From assembly GCA_945910005.1 (NCBI GenBank), contig OX246738.1, positions 29,326,197 to 29,390,196 on the forward strand: DNA of 64,000 nucleotides, in the 5' to 3' direction. Positions 22,932 to 32,892 of the stretch are shown one piece after another. This stretch comes from Isoperla grammatica (taxonomy: Eukaryota > Arthropoda > Insecta > Plecoptera > Perlodidae). The first letter of the stretch is position 1. Every line of letters starts with the position of its first letter. The notes beneath the pieces are model-generated. The model did no database searches and was not told where the DNA came from. It was given only the letters and a program-made list of their open reading frames with translations. Both the position numbers and the translations under genes were made by a program.

Positions 22932-23261
22932 AATGATGTTTTCTGGAACAAAATACAAATGGTAATAATGCTACAACCCTCTGCAAAGCACCCCCTTTTC
23001 CATATTTGAGAACCTACAGTTTGCTATTTACCCCCTGTTAACTTCATTTCTTTATCAACATGAATAATGTTAATGTATTACGTGATGTTATTAACGATTT
23101 TCAGTTATAATGTATTTACTAATCGAAATGTGTTATTTGCTAGTTACATAATATAGTATGTACAAATAGGTATTTTCGATTTGACATTATTATTTTCACT
23201 ATCCAATTTAGAACTCATGTGTAGATAGATAGTGTTGCGGTGGATAGTGCGTGGGTTCTCC

Positions 23262-26200
23262 CTAGAACTCATCCTCGTCGTCGCTGACTGTCTTGCTCGA
23301 GTCTGAGAGCTCCGTGTAGTCGGTGACCAGCGCAGATATGTCCTCGGTCGCCTCAGACAGCTCAGACTCTTCCATGCCCTCGCCGACGTACCAGTGAACG
23401 AACGCGCGCTTCTCGAACATCAGATTGAACTTGTGGTTTAGCTTGGCCCAAGCGTCGCTGATGACCGTTGTGTTGGAAAGCATCGCCACGGCGCGGTCGA
23501 CGGCCGCCAGGTCCCCGTTGGGGACCACGCTGGGGGCCTGGTAGTTGATGCCCACCTGTGTACATAGCAAGCAGAACGTCGGGTCAAGGACAAATAGCCA
23601 CGGGTGGGCAATGGGTTGTCAAAGGTCATCGTAATGTATGTATATGTATTGAATTGTAGTCTATATCACTCTTGACTGATCTCACCTTGAACCCCGTCGG
23701 ACACCAGTCGACAAACTTGATCGTCTTCTTCTCCTTGATGAGCGATATGGCGCCGTTCACGTCCTTGGGCGTGACGTCACCCCTGTAGAGGAGGCAGCAG
23801 GCCATGTACTTGCCGTCGCGCGGGTTACATCGCACCATCTGGCACGCGGGGTCGAAGCACTCGCTGGTGATGTCCGTGACGGTTCCCGCCTCGTGACGGG
23901 CCTTGCTCTTGGTCAGCACGGGCGCGTACGCGGCGAGGGGGAAGTGGATGCGCGGGAAGGGCACCAGATTCGTCTGGAACTCGTTGAGGTCCACGTTGAT
24001 GGCGCCGTCGAAACGCAACGAGGCGGTGATCGAGGAGACCACCTGGCTTATCAGGCGATTGAGGTGGCCGTAGTTGGGTCGCTCGATGCTCAGCTTCTTC
24101 TGGCAGATGTTGTAGATCGCCTCGTTGTCCACCATGAAGGTGCAGTCTGTCTTGTCCATGGTACTGTGCGCCATCAGGACGGCGTTGTACGGCTCCACGA
24201 TGGCCGTGCTCACCTGAGACATACATGCGTGATAAGACCAGATGGGACTGAATACGGAATGAGTTTAAGTTCTAGTAAGAAGTTTTATGGCGAGAATTGG
24301 TGAGAGAAAAATGTAACATTTATTTGTTAAAGGAACGTCAACCAATCATTTTTCATTATCCACCGCCGAGTTGTTGTTTGTTAAGTTTAGTAATAATAAA
24401 GTAACCAATGATTCAATCTTGGCGAGAGGCTATCACAGTGCATACAAATGGAAAGAACATGATTATCAAGTAAAATGGGGGAATTGGAGCATCAAGGAAG
24501 CTGCAGACCATACCAGCAATGGTAGGACAGTGTGAAGAAGGATGTGCAATAGCGGGGAGGAGGCTGAACGTGGTGTTAACGGAAAGAGGTAAGACACAGG
24601 AGAAAGTGGAGTTGGACGTGACAATAGATCTTATGGTGATTTATTTATCAGCTTGGGTTTCGCAACCAAATGTATCCACTTATTTCTCTCCTCCACGATA
24701 ATCTTCCACCTCCTCTCATCTAATAATTCTAGGTAAGATTGGTGTGTTCTCAAAAGTGATTTGGAAACACAACAGGGCAGTAGAACGCTCTCGTACCTGC
24801 GGGGCGGGGTAGATTGAGAACTGTAGTTTGCTCTTCTTGAAGTAGTCGTCTCGAAGACTCTCCATGAGGAGCGATGTGAAACCGGAGCCGCTTCCGCCTC
24901 CAAACGAGTGAAAGATGATGAACCCCTGGAAGCCGGAGCACTTGTCCACGAGTCTCTGGATGCGATCCTTGGTCTCCTGGATGATCTCGCTGCCGATCGA
25001 GCAGTGACCCCGCGCGTAGTTGTTGGCGGCGTCCTCCTTACCGTTCAACATATTCTCGGGGTGGAAGAGGTCTCGCTGTTCGCCCGAGCGGACCTCGTCT
25101 GAAACGAGATCAAGGTCACGTCAAGGAATGTGCGACGTGGACGTCGTAACCGTCTTTGGCAGCTATAAAGTCAAAACTTCTAGACGTTATGCTACGTTAC
25201 CACGCAGGGTTCAAATCGTTATAGCACCAGCCTCAATTTTAAAAATAGCCATGTTGCCCTGTTTTGTTTCGGACAAACATTGAATATGCACCAATCAAAG
25301 AAAGATACAACAATGCAATTACCTAGCAACACATTGTTTGTCCGCCTGTGATGTCACAACCCCCTCAATTGAGTCTTTTGCTATTATAATCGTTTTTAGT
25401 CTTCAAACTTCCATGTAAACGGTTTTGAGTCGAGACAAGTCAACCCTGTTTTGTTAAAAACAAGTGTTCAAAACTTATGTAAACACAGAACTACCGCGTA
25501 CACTGGGGCTCAACTTGAATTTTTGCTACACAAAAGTAGTTGTCCCGTTGTCCGTACAACATGTAAGGTATGCTTGATCTCTGCCTTGCGGAGGCTCGTC
25601 GAACTCGCAAGTTAGGTCGTCGCTGTCCGTTCCACAATGTTTAAAATGACATGTTATTCAAATGGGAGAAACGTTATAGATTACCTACGTATGAAGTCAA
25701 AAAAACTTTGGTCTAAAAGGACATATCACACTACTTTAAGAATGTCATTCATTGCATTCGATCAAAATGTCCCGTTTACGTGTTTTAAGTATTAGTTTAC
25801 ATGATGTGCAGCGTAGGCTACATTTATTTATAAGAGCGGTTTTTGTAGTGGTAGGCAACAAAATTGTGATTTTGGTTGCCTTAGGTGGAGATCAAGTAGA
25901 TCTTGTATGGTGCGCCAAAATTACGCTACGTAGAGGTAAATGTACGAACCAATAAACAATTGAAGACGTTTTCAGAATACACTCAAGTCAAAAGTTTTGA
26001 AAACGTTTCAATGATTAGGCCTATGATATTTGATCGTGATATTAATTTTGGGGTTTAACGTCCCATATTTTTGCAACGAGGCTAATCGAGACGGTGAGTG
26101 GGTGATTATGAGGATGAAAAAACGCCACATGACATCCATGCCCAAGCCAGGATTCGAACCTGGAACGCAGAGACCGCGGTTTCCTAGACCAACGCCTAAT

Positions 26201-28467
26201 CGACCTCGGCCAACCGCGCCGACCTGCATGTAAACCTAGTGATTGATTTCTTGTCTTGTAGGCCTACCCCATAATTATTATCATCATTAATGCTGTTTAA
26301 CCCACAAAACATCGAGATCAACCGATACGTACTAAGCAGCAGAGTCATATAACGTCGTTGGGTAGCGCTTTAAGCACGCGTCCGTTGGTCTACCTACCGC
26401 CTAACAGTCCAACGTAGGTACGCTAGATGGCTAGTATTAGTTCGCCGAACACGTAGCACCGATCACAATGCTCTGGCGTACTTATCCTAACCAAACAGCG
26501 TACATTAGGCGGTACCAATTGTCACACAAACCGCAACTGTTGTTGCTAGCGCAGGGATTCGTTAAGCCTGTCCGCTCGTAGTAGAAACGAAACGTTTAGA
26601 GCTATAATGACCAATGATTGTCTAATAGACCTTGAAATAGGGTTTAAAGGGCCAACAGGTTGCGCGCTGTTGTCATTTCCTTGCAATTCTTTTTCTTTCA
26701 AAAAGCATTCTTTCGACTTCCGTTATAATAAAATTGGCAACCGTAATTTTCTAGTAGGCCTAAATCTTGACTTACGAGCCGATTATAATGGTTCAATACA
26801 CAATCTTGGACCATTAGATAGATCTAAATGTTTCGTTTCCACTATGAGCGGACAGGCTTTATATGTATAATGTCTATGCTTTGTATGTATAATACGGTAG
26901 GCCTATGCTAAAATTTAAAACTTCAAAATTTACGTCTTCTAACCATTACCCTCTCACCCCCAAGGCCCTCACCATCTCTTTCAGGTACTCAGCAGGGGCC
27001 CTGTTCTATAATAACTTTACTATCCGTCCTGAAATGAATTCTGGGCTCAATTCGACTTGTTCGCTCAACATTACATTACATTCAATATATATATATATAT
27101 ATATATTAGTTCTCAAGTTTTCGCGGACATTTGTGTACCTGTTGCAATTTTCTGGGGATTGTTGCCGCGAATAATGTACTAAAGAAGGACGCACTGACTT
27201 ACCATTCCCTTCCTGACGTTTCGGGAAAGTCACATCTCCCAAAGTCACATCAGCCACTCTATAAGCTTTGAAAACACCAGAACGTTAGCTTCGGTCAATG
27301 AATTTCAAGTACGTGTTATTCGAGAGGCTATTGAGATAGAGAAGAGACCGGGAAGCCTTAACAAACGGGATGACGGACAACGTTTGCCTATTTCCTGGAA
27401 ACCAGCTCTCCTTCAACACCAACAAGATGCATGTGAGCAACGTTCTGACAGCGTTAACGTCGTGACGCCAACACAAGGCCCCAACCCTAGGGGCGTGGAG
27501 TACGTCACTACCCCTGAACGTGGCCCCTGACGCGTAGTCGATCCAAACTCGTTTCACTACGAGATAAGAACCATGACGCAGACATACACGCGAGAGGAAT
27601 GACAACGACTAAACCTGTCAGTTCACGGCTACGAAGCTCGAGATGCACATCGTCGAGTGAGGGCCTCTGAAGATGGGAGATGTGACTTGCCCGAAACGTC
27701 AGGAAGGGAAAGGTAAGTCAGTGCCTCCTTTAGTACATTATTCGGGGCAACAATCCCCAGAAAATTGCAACAGGCACATAGGTATAATATATTGTTAAAA
27801 TTGTAAATACCACGGGTTGTTTCGTCACGTTTACTGCACTCACTTGTCATATTAGTCGACGTTCACTATGCTACCTTACCTGAGGACAGAGCACATGCGT
27901 TGCTCAGAAACGTCGACTAATATGACAAGTAAGTGAGTAAACGTGACGTAACAACTTGTGGTATTTATAATTTTAACAATATTAATAGTCACGAAAGTCT
28001 AAGTTCAGTAATATATATATATATATATATAACTTTTGATTATTTAGGCCTATCCTGAAACGAATTCTGCGTTCTGCCTGAATTCGGAACATACAGGCCT
28101 AGATAATCAAAAATTTACAGAATATGGGCCCAGGCGCGTGGGGGAGAAAGTTTTTTTTTCGGGAGAGAGAGGAAGGGGGTACCCGACGCCACTGATACCC
28201 GGCCACGTGTATATATATCGTCACACGGCGGTCTGGATACGAACCCATGACGGTCGGCTCCAGGTCGATCATGATGGCTCGTGGTATTCGCTTGCCGGCC
28301 GACGTCTCCGAGAAGAAGGTGTTGAAGTTCATCTCCTGGTCATCCCTGGACGCCTCCGTCAGGGCTTTGCCGTCGGTACCGATGCCGTGCTCCAGACAAT
28401 ACAGATTCCAGATGTCGGAACCCATCTGGATACCCGCCTGCCCGATGTGGATGGATACGCATTCCCT
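23262..28467 (-). CDS. TUBA: Divergent alpha-tubulin, exons 2-5
   Basis: Minus-strand exons: 28467-28245, 25098-24797, 24213-23686 and 23555-23262 (stop at 23264-23262). Phases are 1, 0 and 0. Starting at Arg2 and counting an initiator Met from a missing exon, the product is 449 residues, collinear with canonical alpha-tubulin up to Lys352. Visible features: REC at residues 2-4 (the MREC autoregulation motif), the GTP-binding signature GGGSGSG at 142-148, Glu254 in DLNEF (the alpha residue needed for beta-site GTP hydrolysis), and the VGEGMEE helix near the acidic tail. Position 40, usually acetylated Lys, is Ala within [10 protein letters not shown]. The C-terminus is DEDEF, so Phe replaces the usual Tyr. 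The protein would dimerise with beta-tubulin in microtubules. Many otherwise conserved sites differ, which suggests a specialised (for example germline or axonemal) isotype; that is inference. It converges on NDRG. Confidence 0.95.
25099..26029. other. Tubulin intron 2, unique part
   Basis: No recognised features until the SINE at 26030. The smaller introns 24214-24796 and 23556-23685 also hold nothing recognisable. Confidence 0.6.
26030..26224 (-). mobile_element. SINE with Leu/Ser-type tRNA head
   Basis: On the minus strand GCGCGGTTGGCCGAGGTCG (A box), GGTCTAGGAAACC arm and GGTTCGAATCCTGGC (B box) form a class-II-tRNA-like head at about 26222-26140. The tail body ends GCAAAAATATGGGACG and TTAAACCCCAAA. 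A tail-only relative is at 51721-51782. It lies in tubulin intron 2. Confidence 0.7.
26565..26858. mobile_element. PIF/Harbinger-like MITE, TTA target duplication
   Basis: Inverted ends AGCCTGTCCGCTCGTAG and, at the right, CTATGAGCGGACAGGCT continue into GAAACGAAACRTTTA. TTA flanks both sides (26562-26564, 26859-26861). 294 bp, non-coding. Confidence 0.7.
27131..27785. repeat. Inverted pair of Penelope-type LTR-like repeats
   Basis: About 112 bp at 27131-27243 (minus orientation) and 27672-27785 (plus) match closely. They share CCCGAAACGTCAGGAAGGG, GTAAGTCAGTGC, TTTAGTACATTATTCG and CAATCCCCAGAAAATTGCAA. They flank the coding remnant head to head, an arrangement common for Penelope-like elements. 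Confidence 0.8.
27264..27530 (+). pseudogene. Penelope-like element, C-terminal coding remnant
   Basis: An 88-codon open stretch to TGA at 27528 encodes [14 protein letters not shown], then [19 protein letters not shown] and [14 protein letters not shown]. This resembles the conserved tail after the GIY-YIG endonuclease in Penelope-like retroelements (R-E-A-I-E-I, then a W-x-P segment). The reverse transcriptase and the endonuclease core are missing: at about 27243 the frame runs into an inverted copy of the element's flanking repeat. It is a dead fragment in tubulin intron 2. Confidence 0.65.
27788..27984. repeat. ~195-bp palindrome with hammerhead-like core in the loop
   Basis: Arms 27788-27863 and 27909-27984 are inverted copies (roughly 90% by eye; shared CATATTAGTCGACGTT and CACGTTTACT). 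The 45-nt loop and start of the right arm read CTGAGGA (27880-27886), a short stem GAGCA/TGCTC, then GAAAC-GTC (27907-27914). This is the order of hammerhead ribozyme core elements (CUGANGA, stem II, GAAA, GUC) known in Penelope-type LTRs. Stem II starts with mismatches, so activity is doubtful. Confidence 0.6.
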
Positions 28468-28479
28468 CTGTCAGCAGAA

Positions 28480-28905
28480 AGATGCGTGTCAACAGTTGGT
28501 TTAGTGGGTCCGTTGAAGGACCAGAGTTCGATTCCCGGTCCGTAGGTCCACTGGTAGAACATATTATGTCTACGGTGACTTTGGAGACGTCATTGCTTAT
28601 TGTGACGTATTTTAAAAAATACACCCTTTCATTCATTCATTCATTCATTCATTCATTCATTCATTCATTCATTCATTCATTCATTCATTCATTCATTCCT
28701 TTCTTTCTTTATTCATTCCTTAATTCATTCCTTTATTTCTTTCTTCATTCATTCCTTTATCTTTAACTTTATTCATTCGTTCATTTACTAATTCCTTCAT
28801 TCATTCATTCATTCATTCATTCATTCATTCATTCATTCATTCATTCATTCATTCATTCATTCATTCATTCATTTATTCATTCATTCATTCATTTATTTGT
28901 TATTG
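28480..28905 (+). mobile_element. tRNA-like SINE with (ATTC)n tail next to tubulin exon 2
   Basis: TTGGTTTAGTGGGTCC and GAGTTCGATTCCCGG form an A/B-box pair at 28495-28545. About 70 bp later comes a ~280-bp (ATTC)n tract (28626-28905) interrupted by CTTT/TTAA variants. Its left end lies about 12 bp from the tubulin exon-2 acceptor at 28468, so it contributes to that intron's 3' end. Confidence 0.55.
28626..28905. repeat. (ATTC)n microsatellite with imperfect centre
   Basis: Two near-perfect ATTC blocks (28626-28697, 28795-28871) surround a degenerate TTTC/TTAA/TTAC stretch. It serves as the tail of the SINE at 28480. Confidence 0.95.
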
Positions 28906-28907
28906 GA

Positions 28908-29032
28908 GATTTACGGTGTACTCGACAGTCGGCAGTGAGCTAGCGCCAGCGGTCATACGGTTTCGGTCTTTTAGTCGCACGTTACGACAGGCAGAGCTAC
29001 CTTGAAACAATTTTACCCCGGGCCCAGACGGG
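28908..29032 (+). repeat. Interspersed repeat with GTCTTTTAGTCGC body (copy 1)
   Basis: Contains GTGTACTCGACAG, GGTCTTTTAGTCGCAC, ACGACAGGCAGAGCTACC and CCCCGGGCCCAGACGGG. A second copy is at 32765-32892. This word series is common in invertebrate SINE-like repeats. It is interrupted by the transposon at 29033. Confidence 0.6.
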
Positions 29033-29738
29033 GGTAATTATGGCCAGGAGCTGATTCTTTTTGAACTCACTTTTTTTCTGTATTTCTTTGCGATATTGTC
29101 ATTTGCGTAGTACATAATTGTTATTTCATCATTTATCTGTAAGCTACAGTGATTTTCAATACAAATAGTCTCTTCTTTCATATTAAATTATCATTTTGAA
29201 GATGCATCGATTTGACAACACAATCACGTTAAATATGGCAATATGGCGTACGTACGAGTGCGCAGCTGTTCGGAGCACACAAGAAGTGTGCTACCAACGT
29301 AAGTACATAAAAAAAACCTACATCTGAATCAAAGTGACTTTGCCCAGCTACCTGACATCCCACGAAATTCGATTAGGTTAGGGGATCAGGTTGAGGATTG
29401 CCCACGAAAGTTAGTACGGTTATTGGATCTGGTAATAGCTCCATCCTGGCCTTATCGGACTCCCCAAAAATTGTGCGCAATTCTAGGTTTCATACGTTGT
29501 AGATTGGCAGCACTGCAACGAACACGAAGCGGATAACATGGAAGAAGGTGTAAACTTTTACCATAAAAACTTTAACAATCATTTAATAACTTTCAAAAGT
29601 AAATACTATATCATAATGTACATCAAAATAAAGGCAATTAAACATTGAACAATAAAAATAACACTTTAAACAAAACTTCGGCGTTTTTCAATGAAAAAAA
29701 GTGAGTTCAAAAGGAATCAGCTCCTGGCCATAATTACC
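29033..29738. mobile_element. DNA transposon derivative with perfect 8-bp target duplication
   Basis: Ends GGTAATTATGGCCAGGAGC and its inverse form ~45-bp terminal inverted repeats with one mismatch in the part compared. CAGACGGG is duplicated exactly at 29025-29032 and 29739-29746. An 8-bp duplication fits hAT or P-type transposases. 706 bp without a transposase. It is inserted into another repeat (28908-29032). Confidence 0.85.
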
Positions 29739-30238
29739 CAGACGGGGAAGACGTCATTGCGACGAATCATATTATAATAGGCCTACATAGTATAATGTTC
29801 ACCGCCGAAAATCAGTTCTTGTAGGGAAGTTCTAATAAAGAAGAACACAAAATACACATTTATTTATTTATAACGTGTTGTATGTATTTCTGCGACAGCG
29901 CCAACAACAACTACTGGTCTCGTAGCCTATTGCGACAACAAATAAATAAAATAAATAAATTCGCATTTAGAGTCTACCCATGCACTCAGGAACAAGACTG
30001 AATTTCAATGGGGGGACTTAATTTAAAGCGACTAAACCAACCCTGTAGGCTCCAAACACCATCGACGAGTGAGCGATAACCAATCAAAGATCGATATTTC
30101 AAATACGAAGCATATGAATCGGTGATTGGACAGTGCGAACATCTGCGAACAAATGTCAGAATCAACAAGGCCGATTCAGAACTTAGAATTTATTGAGTGC
30201 TTCGTTGCTAGGACGGCTCCAAAGTCACCGTTTACTTA

Positions 30239-30803
30239 GGGTCTGTCCAAAAGCTAGGAATTATGCTTGCTTCCTTGCTCGTTTGCTTGATTGGTTGTCT
30301 AATTTTAAGTCATGACGTCAGAAGCAAGAGTCAAAAGATCTCGAATTCTAGTTTGCTTGGCAAAGAAGAAAAAGAAGATTTAAGACAACGAAAGTGTACA
30401 CTCATTTGCTTATCTTGTTTGCTAACAATGGATGCTGAACAAAGCGTCGACATGGTGCGGCAAGAGGAACCTGTTGTAATTAAATTTAAGTGTATAACAT
30501 GATAATAAATTATAGGCCTAGAGTGAATTCAATTTTTGGATGATTAACAACTTAAATTCCCGTTTCTCTGACCCATCCTTACTGTTATTTCTGAATGAAA
30601 AAATGTAAACAAACGCACGTGATACGCACACGTAGATAGTAATACATAATGTTACCACCAGGTGTCAGGTCAATTTGTTAAGCAAGCGTCAAAAGCTCCA
30701 ATAACGAGGCAAACTACTAAAATAAGCAAGCTATTAAAACAAGCAAGTAAGACAACAAGCAAGTAAGCAAATAAGCAAGCTACTTTAACTTTTGGACAGA
30801 CCC
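30239..30803. mobile_element. Harbinger-like MITE, TTA target duplication
   Basis: The ends GGGTCTGTCCAAAAG and CTTTTGGACAGACCC are perfect inverses, followed inward by GCTTGCTT-type subrepeats. TTA flanks each side (30236-30238, 30804-30806). A 79-codon frame at 30263 overlaps the left subrepeats and is probably accidental. Confidence 0.75.
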
Positions 30804-30843
30804 TTATTCCTAGGACAAATGTAATGGAATCGAATCCTTATTG

Positions 30844-31016
30844 AGCCTGTATTACACGGTCAAACTTTTTCATCCAACTCCTTGAATTCAAGGACAAAAG
30901 CGCATCAAAAACAGTTAGTATGTAGTCAAATACAATAAAAGGAATTATTTATTGATGCGCTTTTGTCCTTGAATTCAAGGAGTTGGATGAAAAACTTTGA
31001 CCGTGTAATACAGGCT
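30844..31016. mobile_element. Short palindromic MITE
   Basis: Inverted repeats of about 65 bp, nearly perfect: AGCCTGTATTACACGGTC through CTCCTTGAATTCAAGGAC to GCGCATCAA. The spacer is only ~44 bp. Flanks TTG (left) and TTA (right) may be a decayed Harbinger-type target duplication. Its near-identical arms suggest a recent insertion. Confidence 0.75.
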
Positions 31017-31410
31017 TTAGAGGTTAAAAAACTTCTGTCTGAACCGGGATTTGAATCAACAACAACAACGGGTTTAGATCTGCTTTTCGGGAAAAGAATT
31101 TATGAAAGTTTTTGTTTCTTCCTCATTTAGTGTTTCCAGACTAGCCTATCAAGAAGATTCGTCTCCCACAGTTTATAGAAAATAATGTCAAGTCTGTGAA
31201 ATACTGTGCCCCACAACGATACGATACGATATTGGCCCGATTCAAACATGATTTCTACACGAAGACAATATAGATAGGCCTGTACGTAAAACGTACAATA
31301 AAACAATGGTTAATAAAACCGAATAAAATCAAAGATCGCCTTACACCAACAACGAAACAAAACTGTTTGTAAACGAGCAATTATTTGTCATTATTTGTTT
31401 TACGCCGTAT

Positions 31411-31583
31411 AGTCATCGTACAACATCTTCGGTTGCTTCGGTAATGCTTCCGTCACGGGTGGGTGAGCGGCAGCCTACCAGCGACCGTGGCTAATTCAAA
31501 TACCTGCTCAGGTTGGCCGAGACCGTAAACACGCCATTGATTGATGACGAAAGCATTAGGCTACCGAAGTTATTGTAAGACGA
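31411..31583. mobile_element. Foldback MITE
   Basis: TCATCGTACAACATCTTCGG and GCTTCGGTAATGCTTCCGTC mirror GACGAAAGCATTAGGC, ACCGAAGTTATTGTAAGACG at the right. Arms are about 45 bp with several mismatches. Non-coding. Confidence 0.55.
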
Positions 31584-32458
31584 CTTTACTCGACAATTAG
31601 TCATGATGACTAATCAGATTCATCACAAATCGCCGGGGTCGTCAAAACGGTCGACCATTTGAGATGGGGGGGGGGGGGGGGGGGGGGTATAGGCTGTTGG
31701 GGCGTGTGACGTTGACGGGTGTTCATGTGGCAAAGATCGGCATGAATGAAAAGGAATGAGAATAGAGACGAGACGGAAGAAGAGGAAAACTGACCAAGTT
31801 CATTACTAATGAGAAATAAGATGATTAAATGATTTCTACTAAGATGTAAAGAGAGCTTTAATCATTGCGGGCACCAGTCACCACAAGAAGGAACCCACCT
31901 CATCGGGTTTATAAATAGAGAACACATCGAACATACAAACTGAAAAAATGTATACGTTAAATTATTATGACGTACCGGTACACGACAACTATGCTCATTT
32001 GACGTGGGGAGTGTTTGGAGGAAAGAGGCCAGTAGGAGGGCGGGGAGCTGTTGACGAAATGGGAAAGGGGATTATGTAGACTGCATTTCGTCTGACTTCG
32101 CCACCTCGACCTGTCAGACTATGAAGCATATGCTTCCGCCGAAAAAATCGAAAACCAAAAAAACCGAAAATCCGCACATTCTTGCATGAAGTGCAAAAGT
32201 TAGAAGTGAAAAAAAATTGAGAAATTCCATCGGAAAGGTGGGTAAATTTCCGTGTGGGACCCACATGTTAAATTAAAATGGAATGGGGTAGAAAGGGGGT
32301 GGTCTAGGGGGTGTCAAAGGCGGAAAAGCCAGTAGTAGAACGGCCGTGAAAGTGCCGTCACGTAATATAGGCACGGCAGACAGTCATTGCTCTCGGGATC
32401 AGTAAAGCACACAAACCTGCCCACCACGATACGGTAGCAGTCCCTGGGCAGGTATACG

Positions 32459-32684
32459 TTACAGTAGTTCCACGGCAACATCTTGTGGATGCTGACATCG
32501 TAGATGAGTGAGGCATTGGCTAGCGTTCAATAAGCCACCCGCTGATTGGCTCAGAGTCACTCCACACCAACCTTGTGGATGTTGACATCATAGATGAGTG
32601 AGGCATTGGCTAGCGTTCAATAAGCCACCCGCTGATTGGCTCCTCCTCGCTCATCTATGAGGTCGGCATTCACATACTACAATT
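32459..32684. mobile_element. MITE (family A), copy with internal duplication
   Basis: TTGTGGATG, CATCGTAGATGAGTGAGG and TTGGCTAGCGTTCAATAAGC occur twice in direct orientation about 102 bp apart. One inverted end follows (CTCATCTATGAGGTCGGC), giving a one-and-a-half-copy structure. Confidence 0.7.
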
Positions 32685-32764
32685 TTACCAAATATTGAAA
32701 TAAATAATAATTCTACCCCTCAACCGCTAGGCGCTTCTTACGACAAGCAGAGCTTTTGTTGATT

Positions 32765-32892
32765 TTTTGGTGTTTAATGAGATACTCGACAAGTATAGGT
32801 AATTATGACGGCGGTCTTTTAGTCCCCTCTCACGACAGGCAGAAGAGCTACCCTGGACCAATTCTATACCCCGGGCCCAGACGCGAACCATA
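32765..32892 (+). repeat. Interspersed repeat with GTCTTTTAGTC body (copy 2)
   Basis: TTTGGTGTTTAATGAGATAC, TCGACAAG, GGTCTTTTAGTCCCCTCTC, ACGACAGGCAGAAGAGC and ACCCCGGGCCCAGACGCG match the copy at 28908 in the same order. Confidence 0.6.

Larger units (their letters stand above)
21605..23261. other. Convergent intergenic region, presumed 3' UTRs
   Basis: Lies between the NDRG stop and the tubulin stop. AT-rich with a short (ATT)n at 22377 and small TATGGTGTACTTACT repeats near 22545. No additional gene seen. Confidence 0.6.

Noticed and set aside
23893..24303. 136-codon plus-strand frame over the tubulin exon
   Set aside because: Antisense shadow of tubulin exon 4; the minus-strand reading is unmistakable.
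26140..26222. Functional tRNA gene
   Set aside because: The cloverleaf is imperfect and it continues into a SINE body without a pol III terminator.
30263..30502. 79-codon frame with signal-peptide-like start
   Set aside because: It lies wholly within the Harbinger-like MITE, and its hydrophobic start is encoded by GCTTGCTT subrepeats.
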